Shown here: piece by piece, positions 1 through 10,588 of the stretch | Layout of the letters: each line of letters opens with the position of its first letter | Position numbering within the stretch: position 1 is the first letter of the stretch | Assembly (NCBI GenBank): GCA_028274465.1 | Contig: CM051457.1 | Span: forward strand, 73,816,496 to 73,880,495 | Direction: 5' to 3' | Origin: Plantago ovata | Taxonomy: Eukaryota; Streptophyta; Magnoliopsida; Lamiales; Plantaginaceae | Length of the DNA: 64,000 bases | The notes under the pieces: generated by a model | Database searches by the model: none | What the model was told of the DNA's origin: nothing | Seen by the model: the letters and a program-made list of their open reading frames with translations, nothing else | Made by a program: the position numbers and the translations under genes

Positions 1-977
1 CAAAGATGCAAAATACACAATCATGCACAGAAATTCGCCACTGTCGAGTTCTTACCCGGACAATTGGGTAAAACTCACAGGAAAACGAGCCAATCTCACG
101 TTGTTAAATACATACATATATCAGGAGCTAACCATAGTGGGCGAAAATCCCAAAGCGACTGCATGTTAAATACCCTTACATACAACAATGATGGGCAAGA
201 AGACGTGAAAACCAAATAACAGACTAATTGAAACAACCAAAAGAATGAAATTATTTAACAGCTATCCTAAGGGGAGTATGAGACCAGAAGAAGCAGAAAA
301 CTTAATCAACTTGTGCTGCTGATTATCTTTAAATAACATTAAAACACTGTTAAAACATGATCAGATTAATAATGAATATTGTTAAAACATGATCAGAAAT
401 GATTAGCAAAGTAGAGTAAATAAATCATCATGGGTTCCCAGAAAGGCAAAGAAGAAGGTCGGAATTGTGAGTCAGCAGCAGTCAGAAAAGAAACTAAATA
501 GCTGAAAAATGCTGAAAATTAACAATACAAGGAATCGATTATGAACAAGGAAACTAAATTGAATTGAATCTTATAATCTAAGAGAGGGATAGATTACTTG
601 AATTGAACAACGGAATACATCCATACATTAATACAATACATACAAGAATAATGATCAAAGAGAAGTCACCTGGCTCGCCTTGTTCGAGAGAGAGAGAGAG
701 AGAGATATTGCGGCAAGTACTAGTGGTGAAATGGGAAATGATCGGTTGGGTTCGGTTAGGTGTGAAATTGAACACAGCTTTGTTACTTTCTTCTCTTGCA
801 AGGTCGGTCGGTCAGTCAGTCTCCTCTGCTCTCTTTTTCTTCTTACTTCGCTGATAGTGATATGATGATATTTTTTACGTCATTGGGAACGTTATCATAG
901 CACCCTTTATTTTACCATAAAATAAATAATTAGCTTAAAAATAAATTATAATGTTCAAATAAAAAGAATAAAACATC
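1..977. other. AT-rich intergenic DNA, no gene recognised
   Basis: No open frame here resembles a known protein. The only clear landmark is a short GA microsatellite at 686-705. Read on the minus strand it becomes a CT tract followed by a GCCAG/GTGACT donor-like sequence, which would suit the 5' leader of a gene leaving the window to the left; that is a guess. The last ~35 bases are the start of a tandem repeat unit that the copia element at 978 interrupts. Confidence 0.5.
686..705. repeat. (GA)n microsatellite
   Basis: Ten GA dinucleotides in a row. Overlapping short frames (Arg-Glu repeats) are artefacts of this tract. Confidence 0.9.
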
Positions 978-1202
978 TGTTATAAATATGAATGTCATGA
1001 GTTCATGACTCTTCCTATACCCCATATACTCCATTTAGTATTGTACTTTATTATTCTATTACGTAAATTGAGAATTACAAAACTCACTTGGTTATGGAGA
1101 GTTCCCTATAAATAGGGTTTGAAGTTATACATTGAGGCACACTTGATAATACAATGATATTCTCCCCTCTCCTCTAACTCTTTAAAGTATTTATCTTATG
1201 AA
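978..1202 (+). repeat. 5' LTR of copia 1
   Basis: Matches 6792-7016 with a few substitutions. It contains a TATA-like CTATAAATAGGG about 100 bases before its end. It is followed by TTATCAGCACGAC, in the position of a primer-binding site. Confidence 0.9.
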
Positions 1203-1611
1203 ACGTTATCAGCACGACTCTACTGAGCTAGTCCGACTCCTAATCGTTCCCTTCTTGCTAAGGTATAATTATTGTACAAGTTTACATATATTTTCCATGT
1301 CTACATATATCATCTGCCAATCATCTTCACTTTGTTTTTTTACTGTTTCTCCATCTCTTAATTAATAACTATTGATAATATAGTATGATAACATATGGGA
1401 TTTGTTCGTTGATTTGTTTACGGTCAACTGCGTTTGAAGGCTTAATAATTTGGCCCTCTATTATTATAAGTATATGAGAATGAAGAATGACCCGAGAGAC
1501 TGTACATTTGCATTTGCATGATCCATTTGGTTTTTACTACTACTGTAACTAGTACTATTATACTCCATGCTCATCTTCTGTTCGTTGATTTGTTTCTCTT
1601 TTAGTTTGATC

Positions 1612-2625
1612 ATGGCAAATCTTTGAAATCTTGAATTTGTCGCCTTGGACATCTCCGGGAACAATTTCCTATCATGGGTTCTCGATGCGGAAATTCACCT
1701 CGATGCTAAGGGTCTTGGAGACACCATAAAAGGTGAAAATACCGCGTCCAAACAAGACAAGGCCAAGGCGATGATTTTTCTCCGCCACCATCTTGATGAA
1801 GGCCTCAAAGCTGAATATCTTACTGTCAAAGATCCTGCAGATCTTTGGAATAACCTCAATGAGAGGTACGATCACCAAAAGACCGTGACACTGCCTCCCG
1901 CTCGTTATGATTGGTTACATTTACGTTTCCAAGATTTTAAATGTGTGAGCGATTTTAACTCAGCAATGTTTAAGATCACCTCTCAATTAGAGTTATGTGG
2001 TGAGAAAGTCACGGAAGCGGATAAGCTCGAAAAGACACTATCTACTTTTCATGTTAATAACTTGCTCCTGCAGCAGCAATATCGTGAGAAAGGGTTTACA
2101 AAATATTCAGCTTTAATCTCATGCCTTCTTGTGTCTGAAAAAAATAATATGCTCTTGATGAAAAATCATGAATCCCGCCCAAGTGGTTCAAGGCCGTTGC
2201 CTGAAGCAAATGCCACAAAGTTTAACAATAATGGCCAAAACCCCGGTCGTGGTAGAGGTCATGTACGTGGGCGTGGCCGAGGCCGTGGATATGGACGTGG
2301 ACGTGGGGGCTCTCGTCCATATAGTGGCTTCAAAAATGCAAGTCAACAAGAGAAGCCAAATAATGGAAAAAGTGGGCAATCAAAAAATAATGTTGAAATG
2401 TGCTATAGGTGTGGCATGACAAATCATTGGTCTCGTACTTGCCGTACACCAAAACACCTTGTTGAACTTTATCAAGCCTCAATCAAAGCTAAAGGCAAGA
2501 ACATTGAAGCAAATTTTGTCCAAGGTGATTCCCCTCATGGACAATATGATGCAACCCACTTGGATGTCTCAGATTTCCTTGTTTACCCTGAAGGTGCAAG
2601 TGATGCTATGGACACTCAAGCTTGA
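1612..2625 (+). pseudogene. copia 1 gag (nonsense at codon 5)
   Basis: The frame encodes a UBN2-type copia Gag. About 250 residues of capsid-like helical domain (WVLDAEIHLDAKGLGDTI near the start) are followed by an Arg/Gly-rich stretch and a CX2CX4HX4C zinc knuckle (CYRCGMTNHWSRTC, roughly residues 250-265 counted from 1645), which would bind RNA. The only suitable ATG, at 1612, is followed in frame by TGA at 1624-1626. After this the frame stays open to 2623-2625 with no early ATG. A single nonsense change in an otherwise good Gag suggests fairly recent inactivation. Gag ends with its own stop before the protease frame. Confidence 0.85.
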
Positions 2626-2787
2626 AGTTTTTCTTTTGAAATGAATAATGTTTTTGCAATGGACTTGTTGTCCCTCTTAGTATGAATAATGTTTTTTTTT
2701 TCAATGAATAATGATTACTGAAATTATAAACCATTTTATTTCATTGTACTTCAAGTCACTTATTTTCTTTTATTTATTGAAGAAATC

Positions 2788-2966
2788 TTGAAAATGTCCA
2801 AGGCGAACGAAGAAGAAATATGCTTGGCAGATTGTGCAACTATGCATAGCATATTCAATAATAAAAAATACTTTACTCACTTATCATTGAAAGAGGCAAA
2901 TGTGAGTACAATATCGGGTAGTACAAATTTAATTGAAGGCTCCGGAAGAGCAAACATAATACTACC
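2788..2966 (+). pseudogene. copia 1 protease fragment
   Basis: Sixty codons resemble the aspartic protease region of this copia group: LADCATMHSI sits where the D-[ST]-[GA]-[AT] active-site loop is expected, with Cys in the second position. The frame is cut at 2966, where foreign DNA starts, and the continuing homology resumes at about 3328 with the same LPxGTK context. The 162 bases between the gag stop and this frame hold no ORF. Confidence 0.7.
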
Positions 2967-3327
2967 TGTTGAAGGGTAATTCGTGTTTCTTTCTAAGTTC
3001 GCAATGAGTCGCTATTCTAAGTCTTTCTAATTCTTCTTGTAGTGTTCCTCNNNNNNNNNNNNNNNNNNNNNNNNNNNNNNNNNNNNNNNNNNNNNNNNNN
3101 NNNNNNNNNNNNNNNNNNNNNNNNNNNNNNNNNNNNNNNNNNNNNNNNNNGAGCTTATTTTGAGGGTTGTCCTCCCAGTGATGGTCGGAGCCTATGTTGG
3201 TCGATCCACACCTTAGTGACATACTTGGGTGTGGTTGTGCCCCTTGAGGGACGGCCTATGATGCTTTGTCGCGCTCTTAGACCGCTCCAGTTCGTACATG
3301 CGGACTGGACATATTTCAACCCTAACA
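2967..3327. mobile_element. Nested TG...CA insertion spanning assembly gap 1
   Basis: The inserted DNA starts TGTTGAAGGG and ends CCCTAACA. CTACC occurs on both sides (2962-2966 and 3328-3332), a 5-bp target-site duplication. TG...CA ends with a 5-bp duplication are LTR-element signatures, so this is a solo LTR, or a whole element whose interior is lost in the 100-N gap. The 84 and 177 visible bases hold no coding similarity that I recognise. Confidence 0.7.
3051..3150. other. Assembly gap (100 N)
   Basis: Exactly 100 N, the usual placeholder for a gap of unknown length. Copia 1 continues correctly on both sides, so this join looks right even if the length is not. Confidence 0.97.
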
Positions 3328-5658
3328 CTACCACATGGAACAAAGATTGTCATAGAAGAAGCATTATTCTCTTCTAAATCTCAACGAAACTTAATGAGTT
3401 TCAAAGATATTCGATTGAATGACTATCACGTTGAGACAATGAGTGAAAATGGCAATGAATTCCTTTGCATTACAACCTTGAGATCCGGTAACAAAAGTAT
3501 TTTAGAAAAATTACCGGTACTATCCTCTGGTTTGTATTACACTAAGATTAGAGCAATCGAAGTTTATACTATCGAAAAACAGCTTGATAGTAACTTCAAA
3601 ATATGGCATGACCGGTTGGGCCATCCCGGGTCAATAATGATGCGAAGAATTATCAAGAATTCATGCGGTCATACATTGAAAAACCAGAAGATTTTTCAAA
3701 CTAAGGACTTTTCATGCATTGCATGTACTCAAGGAAAATTTATTTTGAGACCATCATTAGAGAAGGTCGGATATGAAAGTCCTGCTTTTCTAGAGAGAAT
3801 TCATGGAGATATATGTGGACCAATACAACCATCATGTGGACCATTTAGATATTTTATGGTCCTAATAGATGCATCCACAAGATGGTCACATGTGTGCTTA
3901 TTATCTACTCGTAATTTGGCATTTGTAAGGCTTCTTGCACAGATAATACGTTTACGAGCACATTTCCCGGATTCTCCAATAAAGAATATACGCCTTGATA
4001 ATGCTGCAGAATTCTCATCGCAAGCATTCAATGATTATTGCATGTCTATTGGTATAAATATTGAACATCCAGTTGCACATGTTCATACACAAAATGGTAT
4101 GGCCGAGTCAGTTATTAAACGACTCCAGTTAATTGCAAGACCATTACTGATGAATACCAAACTCCCAGCCTCTGTATGGGGACATGCCATTTTACATGCT
4201 GCGACACTAGTGCGCATCCGGCCAACAGGATATCAAAAGCTCTCCCCGATGCAATTGGTGTATGGTCATGAACCAAACATATCTCATCTAAAAATCTTTG
4301 GGTGTGCGGTTTACGTACCAATAGCTCCACCACAACGCACAAAGATGGGACCCCAAAGACGATTGGGAATATATGTTGGATATGAATCTCCATCAATAAT
4401 TAAATATTTAGAACCATCGACTGGAGATTTATTTACGGCAAGATTTGCTGATTGCCATTTCGACGAATCTAATTTTCCAACAATGGGGGGAGAACGTAAG
4501 CAGTTGGAAAATAATATATCATGGAATGAATTATCATTATCTATTCATGATCCTCGTACAAGTCAATGTGAAAATGAAATTCAAAAGATAATTCATTTGC
4601 AAAATCTAGCGAATCAATTGCCAGATGCATTCGCTAACCCACAAAGAGTTACCAAGTCTTATATTCCAGCTGCAAATGCTCCAATTAGAATTGAAGTCCC
4701 TAAAGGACCAACTACAAAGGCTAGTGAGTCTAAGGCACGCATGAAGCGTGGAAGACCAGTCGGTTCCAAAGATAAAAATCCTCGAAAAAGAAAAGGAGCA
4801 AATGTTAGTGATGGCCCGAAAGAGGAAGAAAAATCTCCTGAAGAGACTAATAAGACTCCAGACGAGTCACACGACATAACAAAAGAGACACAGGTACCTG
4901 AAATTATTGAAAATGAAGAGATCTCCATTAATTATGTCGTAACTAGAAAGATATGGAATCGAAATGATACAAACATCGATGATATTTTCTCATATAATAT
5001 AGAGCGCGATATTATTGAAGAAAGTGAGGATCTTGAACCTACATCAATGGAAGAATATAGGCGTAGAAGTGATTGGCCAAAATGGAAAGATGCTATCAAC
5101 AAAGAATTAAACTCTCTGAGTAAGCGTAAAGTTTTTGGACCTGTAGTCCGTACACCAAATGGTGTAAAACCCGTTGGATATAAATGGGTATTTGTGCGAA
5201 AAAGAAATGAGAAAAATGAAGTTGAAAGATATAAAGCAAGACTTGTCGCACAAGGCTTTACTCAAAGACCTGGAATTGATTATGAAGAGACATATTCTCC
5301 AGTAATGGATGCTACTACATTCTGTTACCTAATAAGTCTGGCTATACATGAAAAACTTGAGATGCGTCTCATGGATGTAGTAACGGCCTATTTATATGGG
5401 TCCTTGGAAAATGATATTTATATGAAAATCCCGGAAGGATTCAAAGTGCCTGAAGCACAACACCCAAATGCTCGAGAAGTTCATTCGATCAAATTAAATA
5501 AAGCTCTATATGGACTAAAACAATCAGGACGAATGTGGTTCAATTGTTTAAGTACATTCTTGTCAAAGGAAGGATACAAGAATGATACCATTTGTCCATG
5601 CGTTTTTAACGATCTGGAGCAAATTTTGTCATTATCGCAGTCTACGTTGATGATTTGA
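3328..5658 (+). pseudogene. copia 1 pol: integrase and N-terminal reverse transcriptase
   Basis: In order: the rest of the protease region; the gag-pre-integrase HHCC zinc domain (WHDRLGHPG ... CIACTQGK); the integrase core with the D,D,E residues in HGDICGP, RLDNAAEF and NGMAESVIKR; a Lys/Arg/Glu-rich linker; then reverse transcriptase ([35 protein letters not shown]). Integrase would insert the cDNA and RT would copy the RNA. The frame ends at TGA 5656-5658. The YVDD box at 5643-5654 lies in another frame, so an indel falls between about 5600 and 5640 and RT is split just before its catalytic aspartates. Confidence 0.9.
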
Positions 5659-6644
5659 ACATTATTGGCACTCCTGAAGAGCTATCAAAAGCGGTTGATT
5701 GTTTGAAGAAAAATTTTGAAATGAAAGACCTTGGAAAAACCAAGTATTGTTTGGGTCTGCAAATCGAGCACTTGGAAAATGGAACGTTTGTGCATCAATC
5801 GAATTACGTAGAAAAATTGCTAAAACAATTCTACATGGATAAGGCACATCCACTTAGTACACCCATGGTTGTAAGAAACTTAGATGTGGAAAAAGATCCT
5901 TTTAGACCTCCGGGAGAGAATGAAGAACTTCTTGGTCCTGAAGTACCATACCTTAGTGCTATCGGCGCACTAATGTACCTTGCTAACTACACACGACCAG
6001 ATATAGCTTTTGCCGTTAACTTACTAGCAAGGTTTAGTTCTTCTCCTACTCGAAGACACTGGAATGGGATCAAAGATATATTTAGATACCTTCGAGGTAC
6101 AAATGATATGGGTTTGTACTATTTGAACTCTGTTAGCTCTGAGTTAATTGGATATGCCGATGTTGGATATTTGTCTGATCCACACAAAGGCCGTTCTCAA
6201 ACAGGTTATTTGTTCACTTGTGGAGGTACTGCTATTTCATGGCGTTCTGTTAAGCAAACTTTGGCTGTTCCCTCTTCTAACCATGCAAAATTGATAGCAA
6301 TCCATGAAGCAAGTCGTGAATGTGTCTGGTTGAGAACCTTAATTGGACATATTCGCAATATGTCTGGTCTTACATTCCAAAAGAAAGTTCCGACAGTACT
6401 TTATGAAGATAACACAGCTTGTATCGCACAATTGAAGGAAGGATTTATTAAAGGAGACCGGACAAAGCACATTTCACCAAAGTTCTTCTTCACTCATGAC
6501 ATACAAAAGCAAGGGGCTATCAAAGTACAACAAATCCGTTCATCTGAGAATTTAGCAGATTTGTTCACAAAGTCACTTCCAACATCTTCATTTCAAAGAT
6601 TGGTCCGAAAGATTGGAATGCGGCGACTAAAAGACATAAAGTGA
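5643..6644 (+). pseudogene. copia 1 pol: C-terminal RT and RNase H
   Basis: This part starts in the shifted frame at the YVDD box. It continues through the RT thumb (KDLGKTKYCLGLQIEHL, ARFSSSPTRRHW) into RNase H (GYADVGYLSDPHKGRSQTGY, YEDNTACIAQL, NLADLFTKSLP) and ends at TGA 6642-6644. Where this copia group normally has NHAEL, this copy has NHAKL, so the catalytic glutamate is a lysine. Even without the upstream frameshift, RNase H would be expected to be inactive. Confidence 0.85.
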
Positions 6645-6782
6645 TGTTTCAATCAGGGGAGACGGATATGCACTGCACTCTTTTTCCCTTCGCTAAGTTT
6701 TTATCCCACTGGGTTTTTCTTAGCAAGGTTTTTAACGAGGCAGTAACTTTAAAGCGTATTCGACAAATAAACTAATGTCATT

Positions 6783-6791
6783 CAAGGGGAG
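6783..6791 (+). other. Polypurine tract of copia 1
   Basis: CAAGGGGAG abuts the 3' LTR, the standard place for plus-strand priming. A second AGGGGAGACGG lies at about 6655, near the end of pol. Confidence 0.7.
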
Positions 6792-7016
6792 TGTTATAAA
6801 TATGAATGACATGAGTTCATAACTCTTCCTATACCCCATATACTCCATTTAGTATTGTACTTTATTATTCCATTATGTAAATTGAGAGTTACAAAACTCA
6901 CTTGGTTATGGAGAGTTCCCTATAAATAGGGCTTGAACTTGTACATTGAGGCACACTTGATAATACAATGATATTCTCCCCTCTCCTCTAACTCTTTAAA
7001 GTCTTTATCTTATGAA
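6792..7016 (+). repeat. 3' LTR of copia 1
   Basis: Copy of 978-1202. It is preceded directly by the purine-rich CAAGGGGAG. Confidence 0.9.
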
Positions 7017-7476
7017 ACATCAATAATATTAACAAAAAGTCAATTTGTTTATAAAATTTACTTTTATTAATAAAAATACTCGTCGTTAAAATTGAGGGAT
7101 CATCCATCGCTATTTCTTCGTCGCTAAATTAGGCACAACAAACTAATTGAGCGACGAACTATTTATCCGTCATCCTTTAACGCGAAGTGTGGTGGATAAA
7201 ATATTGACGAGGAAAAGAAATTATAATGTTCAAATAGAAATAATAAAAAATCAATATTATTAAAAAAAAGTATGAATGTGTTAATAAAATGTACTTTTAT
7301 TAATACAAAAATACGTCGTTAAAATTGAATGATCCATTACTATTTCCTTCAACGCTAAATTGGGTGCAGCAAACTAAATTAGCGACGAATTATTTATCTG
7401 TCGTCATTTAACGACGGATTGTGACGTATAAAATGTTGACCAGGACAATCCTTGGATATATATATATATATATACA

Positions 7477-7508
7477 CTAGAATTCATCGGCACATGCTAT
7501 GCGTGTGC
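7477..7508 (-). other. Helitron 3' terminus: hairpin plus CTAG
   Basis: On the minus strand, GCACACGC pairs with GCATGTGC around a three-base loop with one mismatch (7490-7508), then nine bases, then CTAG followed by T. Hairpin size and spacing match the known Helitron terminator. Confidence 0.85.
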
Positions 7509-8395
7509 TACGTGTAGTTTATAGATATATAATGTTCACTCAATTGACTTTAACGTAAGTAAATGAAAATTTACAATTAAATAATTAAGTAATTAAAATC
7601 AAAAATAACTAACTGAATAATTGAATCTAATTGAAAAATAACTTATTGAGTAATAGAAATAGTTCATGTAGTCATGCGATGAAAATTTTGAATTGAACGG
7701 TACTCCTCCGATGATTTAAGAACCACCGAATACGTCTGTAGGCTATTGAAACATTCCACTTCGAAATCTGCAATGCAGCTTTTGCATGTAAATTTATGTT
7801 CTTCATCTAGTGTATATACCATCCTGTTTAATTTGGTGTGGCCAAATGGTACAAAGAGACTTAGTTTTACTTCATGTGTAGGCTATTTATCGATTGATTG
7901 TTTGAAAGCTAGTAGATGTGATTATCTTCTTGTGTGTATATACACGATTAACTGGCTTAAATGCTCAAGTTTTTCAGTGGCATTTGGAGTTGAATACTTC
8001 ATTCAAGTGTGTTGCTCTATGAATCTTAAGTTGTACTAATTGAAGCATTTGTAGTTGAATATTTTGGGGGCTAATTTATAACTTTCTCTAAAACTCCATT
8101 GTGGAGTCATGGGGCTCAGATTGTTAGTGGGAAGTGGAACCTTTCTGCTTCTGGTTTTCCTGACTTAAGCAAACCATTTCTTGATAATCATCATGACACG
8201 TTCAAAATTTAAATTATCAGGATGCCACAAAAACAGTTCTAATAAAGCTCAGTTTCCTTTCTCCTTGAACTGCATATATGAAGATTCTGATCTATATGCG
8301 CCACTGTATTACTCTACATTTTCCCTACAAAGGGAGTAAGTACTATTCATCTGATGTTTCAGTTAACAAAATACTCTTCCCCTAAAAATATGGTG
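7509..8395. other. Helitron interior, no identified gene
   Basis: AT-rich. A plus-strand open stretch at about 8100-8213 (reading LWSHGAQIVSGKWNLSASG) looks protein-like and ends in a stop, but I do not recognise it. It may be another captured exon in the opposite direction. Confidence 0.3.
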
Positions 8396-8818
8396 TCATT
8401 GGATGAACTTGAATCTTCCCACTGCATCCTTAACTCTATGCCAAAAAATAATTGTCTGCGACAAACCCATCGTCTTTTCAATTGAAGGTCCAAGTTCGTG
8501 AACGAGCTTCACAGATTCTGAGAGTCGATTCAGCAGATTCACCAAAGCAATCACTTCATTTCTTGGCAATTGCAACTGTACGCACCCAACAAACGTATTA
8601 TTAGATGATGTATCAATATTTGGAAATGGAAGTGTATTCTGTAATGTGAGAATTTGAGGTGATGAATAGTCTCAAGATAAGATGGACTTACATGCTGATT
8701 TTGATAAATTTTACCGTCGTCTACAGAGAAAAGAATCTTCAGTGCAGTTCCAAGACCAAGAACTTGAAGTTTACCCCAGAGTCGACATTTCTCAAAACCT
8801 ACACAATCCATCAGAGCA
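8396..8818 (-). pseudogene. ERO1-like (ER oxidoreductin) last two exons, captured
   Basis: Exon A (8818-8692) encodes [27 protein letters not shown], the conserved C-terminal block of ERO1 with its paired cysteines (known role: FAD-dependent oxidation of protein disulfide isomerase in the ER). It ends at donor GTAAGT. Exon B (8574-8396) starts after acceptor TACAG and encodes [19 protein letters not shown] and the C-terminus with its own TGA. Only about 100 of the expected several hundred residues are present, with no promoter or N-terminus, so this is a fragment, not a working gene. Retained introns show capture at the DNA level. Confidence 0.85.
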
Positions 8819-9321
8819 CTGTGCAATGTGCAGAACCATAAGAAGTTAGTCCATCCCGAAGAGCATAAAAGAACAAAACATGCTCAAGTATCACAATTAC
8901 TTGGGCGAAAGAATGCAAGAGCCCTGAACCCAATGGAACACTGCAACTTAGCAACTTTTATGATTTACGCTATAACTTGAATAATTTACTTCAAGTTCAG
9001 AAACTCATAATTAACAAAATTGTACAAACTCGATTTAGCAAACAGATATGGCCTATATTCCCTTGTCCTAGATGACATTGCATTTAAAGAAGTGTAAGTT
9101 TAAAAAGACGAATCATAATTTCAATAAAAAAAGAACTCACAAATTCTCACTCGAGAAGCAATCATAATTCATGACCAACTGAAGAGAGAGAATTGTAATC
9201 TCTTTAAAGGGCAAATAGATTCAAAACTTCATGACTTTAGCATTTTTGAAACTAAAATACAATTTCCTATTAAAACTTAAGCATCTCCCCTATCTAGTAT
9301 TCTAGGGTATGGAACAAAATG

Positions 9322-9594
9322 TCAATGGATGAATGCAATCCTATATTTTTCTAACATGTCCAAGTATATGGTAACAAACCTGATATTTCTGAAGTGTGTT
9401 TGAGTCTCCAATGGTATAGAGATTTGCTCAACAAATAGTAAGGAGGCTGCAATGTTATAGAGGTTTTTACCCACAGTGTAGTAAAAAGGAACTGGATGCT
9501 TTGAGAGTATGCGGTCCCAACTGTCGTTAAATGAATTCCGGAAAGTTCCATCCTTATCCATGGAATATGCAAAACCGCCAAATGTTGCAATCAC
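9322..9594 (-). pseudogene. Unidentified captured coding fragment
   Basis: An open minus-strand frame of about 90 codons (including FGGFAYSMDKDGTFRNSF and YTVGKNLYNIAASLLFVEQ) has protein-like composition and begins just after a CAG acceptor-like site. I do not recognise the family. Its position between ERO1 and ARF fragments on the same strand suggests another piece of a captured gene. Confidence 0.4.
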
Positions 9595-9797
9595 CTGTCA
9601 CCATGAGGGAAAAAAAAATTAACTCTAAGGTGCAAATTGCTAAACTCCAGTTTTACTGTTTACCAACAATGACTTTATTTAATTGTAGATGGACAATGAA
9701 AGAAGTGCTACCCAGAGTTGCCTTTCAACATCTCCACAATAAGCAAGTGAAATTAATCTCTCTCCGGCATCATATTGTCGTAACTGAACTGCAATAA

Positions 9798-10588
9798 GAA
9801 CTAATTCAGCAAACAATCAGTTAAAATAATGAATCACATGTAGAACTCTTCAGTATCTGTTTCAGCCTAAAGACAAACGCAAAACAGGTTGCGCAATCAG
9901 AAACAAAGAGAAACTGACCCGAAACACAAAAATCGAATTCTGAGTTCTGAACAACATGTCCAAAGTATAAAGTACCTTCAAAAGGACCTTAGTCACTCGG
10001 CACAAGATCTTCGGAGGAATATTGTACGCAGGCATCTGCTCATCCGGGCTATGACCAGTTAACGCCTCTACCTATTGCACAGAAGAAACATGCAAGCTCT
10101 AAGACGAATATTGTTCAGCAAACAAACGACCAATCCTCTCATCATGAAAGGCTAACCGAATACAACAGACTACTAACATATGAAGCTATATGATGAGTCC
10201 CAATAGAACAGTAAAAGCAATGATGAACCTGCTTAATGTGTTCCTGGGAAGTAGACGACCAGCTCGTTCTCGCGAGGTACCGTATCCAACGGGCCCGCTC
10301 ACGCCTTCCATAGCTCCGTGTACAATGCTGTCTCAGCTGTCAAGGCAAAACTCAAGCAAAACTTAGCAGCACAAACTCAAAGCAAAGGTAACTTTTAGCA
10401 TATATGATGATCTAAAAAGAGAACTAATTCAGCAAACAATCAGTTAAAATAATGAATCACATGTAGAACTCTTCAGTATCTGTTTCAGCCTAAAGACAAA
10501 CGCAAAACAGGTTGCGCAATCAGAAACAAAGAGAAATTGTCCCGAAACACAAAAATCGAATTCTGAGTTCTGAACAACATGTCCAAAG
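9798..10588. repeat. 168-bp direct repeat pair flanking the ARF fragment
   Basis: 9798-9965 and 10421-10588 are nearly identical (a couple of differences, for example ACTGACCC against ATTGTCCC). They bracket the ARF exons. The pair could mark the capture event or a later duplication. Confidence 0.9.
9976..10340 (-). pseudogene. Auxin response factor fragment (two N-terminal exons)
   Basis: Exon 1 (about 10340-10229) encodes ALYTELWKA*AGPLDTVPRE and VVYFP, the start of the ARF N-terminal region. Exon 2 (10071-9976, exactly 32 codons) encodes EQMPAYNIPPKILCRV, with acceptor AATAG and donor AAG/GTAC. In intact ARFs this segment precedes the B3 DNA-binding domain that binds auxin response elements; the B3 domain is absent. 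Exon 1 has an in-frame TGA (10299-10301) in place of a conserved Cys and an indel near its end, so it is dead coding sequence. Confidence 0.88.

Larger units (their letters stand above)
978..7016 (+). mobile_element. Ty1/copia LTR retrotransposon 1 (decayed)
   Basis: Two ~225-bp direct repeats beginning TGTTATAAATATGAATG flank gag, protease, integrase, reverse transcriptase and RNase H frames in copia order. The flanks share ACATC (973-977 and 7017-7021), which fits a 5-bp target-site duplication; the match extends to AAACATC, so the LTR end is uncertain by about two bases. The related tandem unit at ~7217-7450 shows the site without the insertion. Coding is broken by a stop in gag, a nested insertion in the protease region, a frameshift before the RT active site and an altered RNase H residue, so this copy cannot move by itself. 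Confidence 0.93.
943..7450. repeat. ~230-bp tandem repeat, two units, first split by copia 1
   Basis: Unit 1 is 943-977 plus 7022-7216. Unit 2 is about 7217-7450. Both run from AAATTATAATGTTCAAATA to ACGTCGTTAAAATTGA and then GCGACGAA...CCGTC motifs. A shorter third relative lies at 15486-15530 beyond the Helitron. The GCGACGGAT-type motifs resemble the CACTA subterminal repeats at 15979-16245, so the repeat may derive from a related element. Confidence 0.7.

Noticed and set aside
603..865. Overlapping short ORFs across the GA microsatellite
   Set aside because: Composition artefacts of the dinucleotide repeat; no similarity and no gene context.
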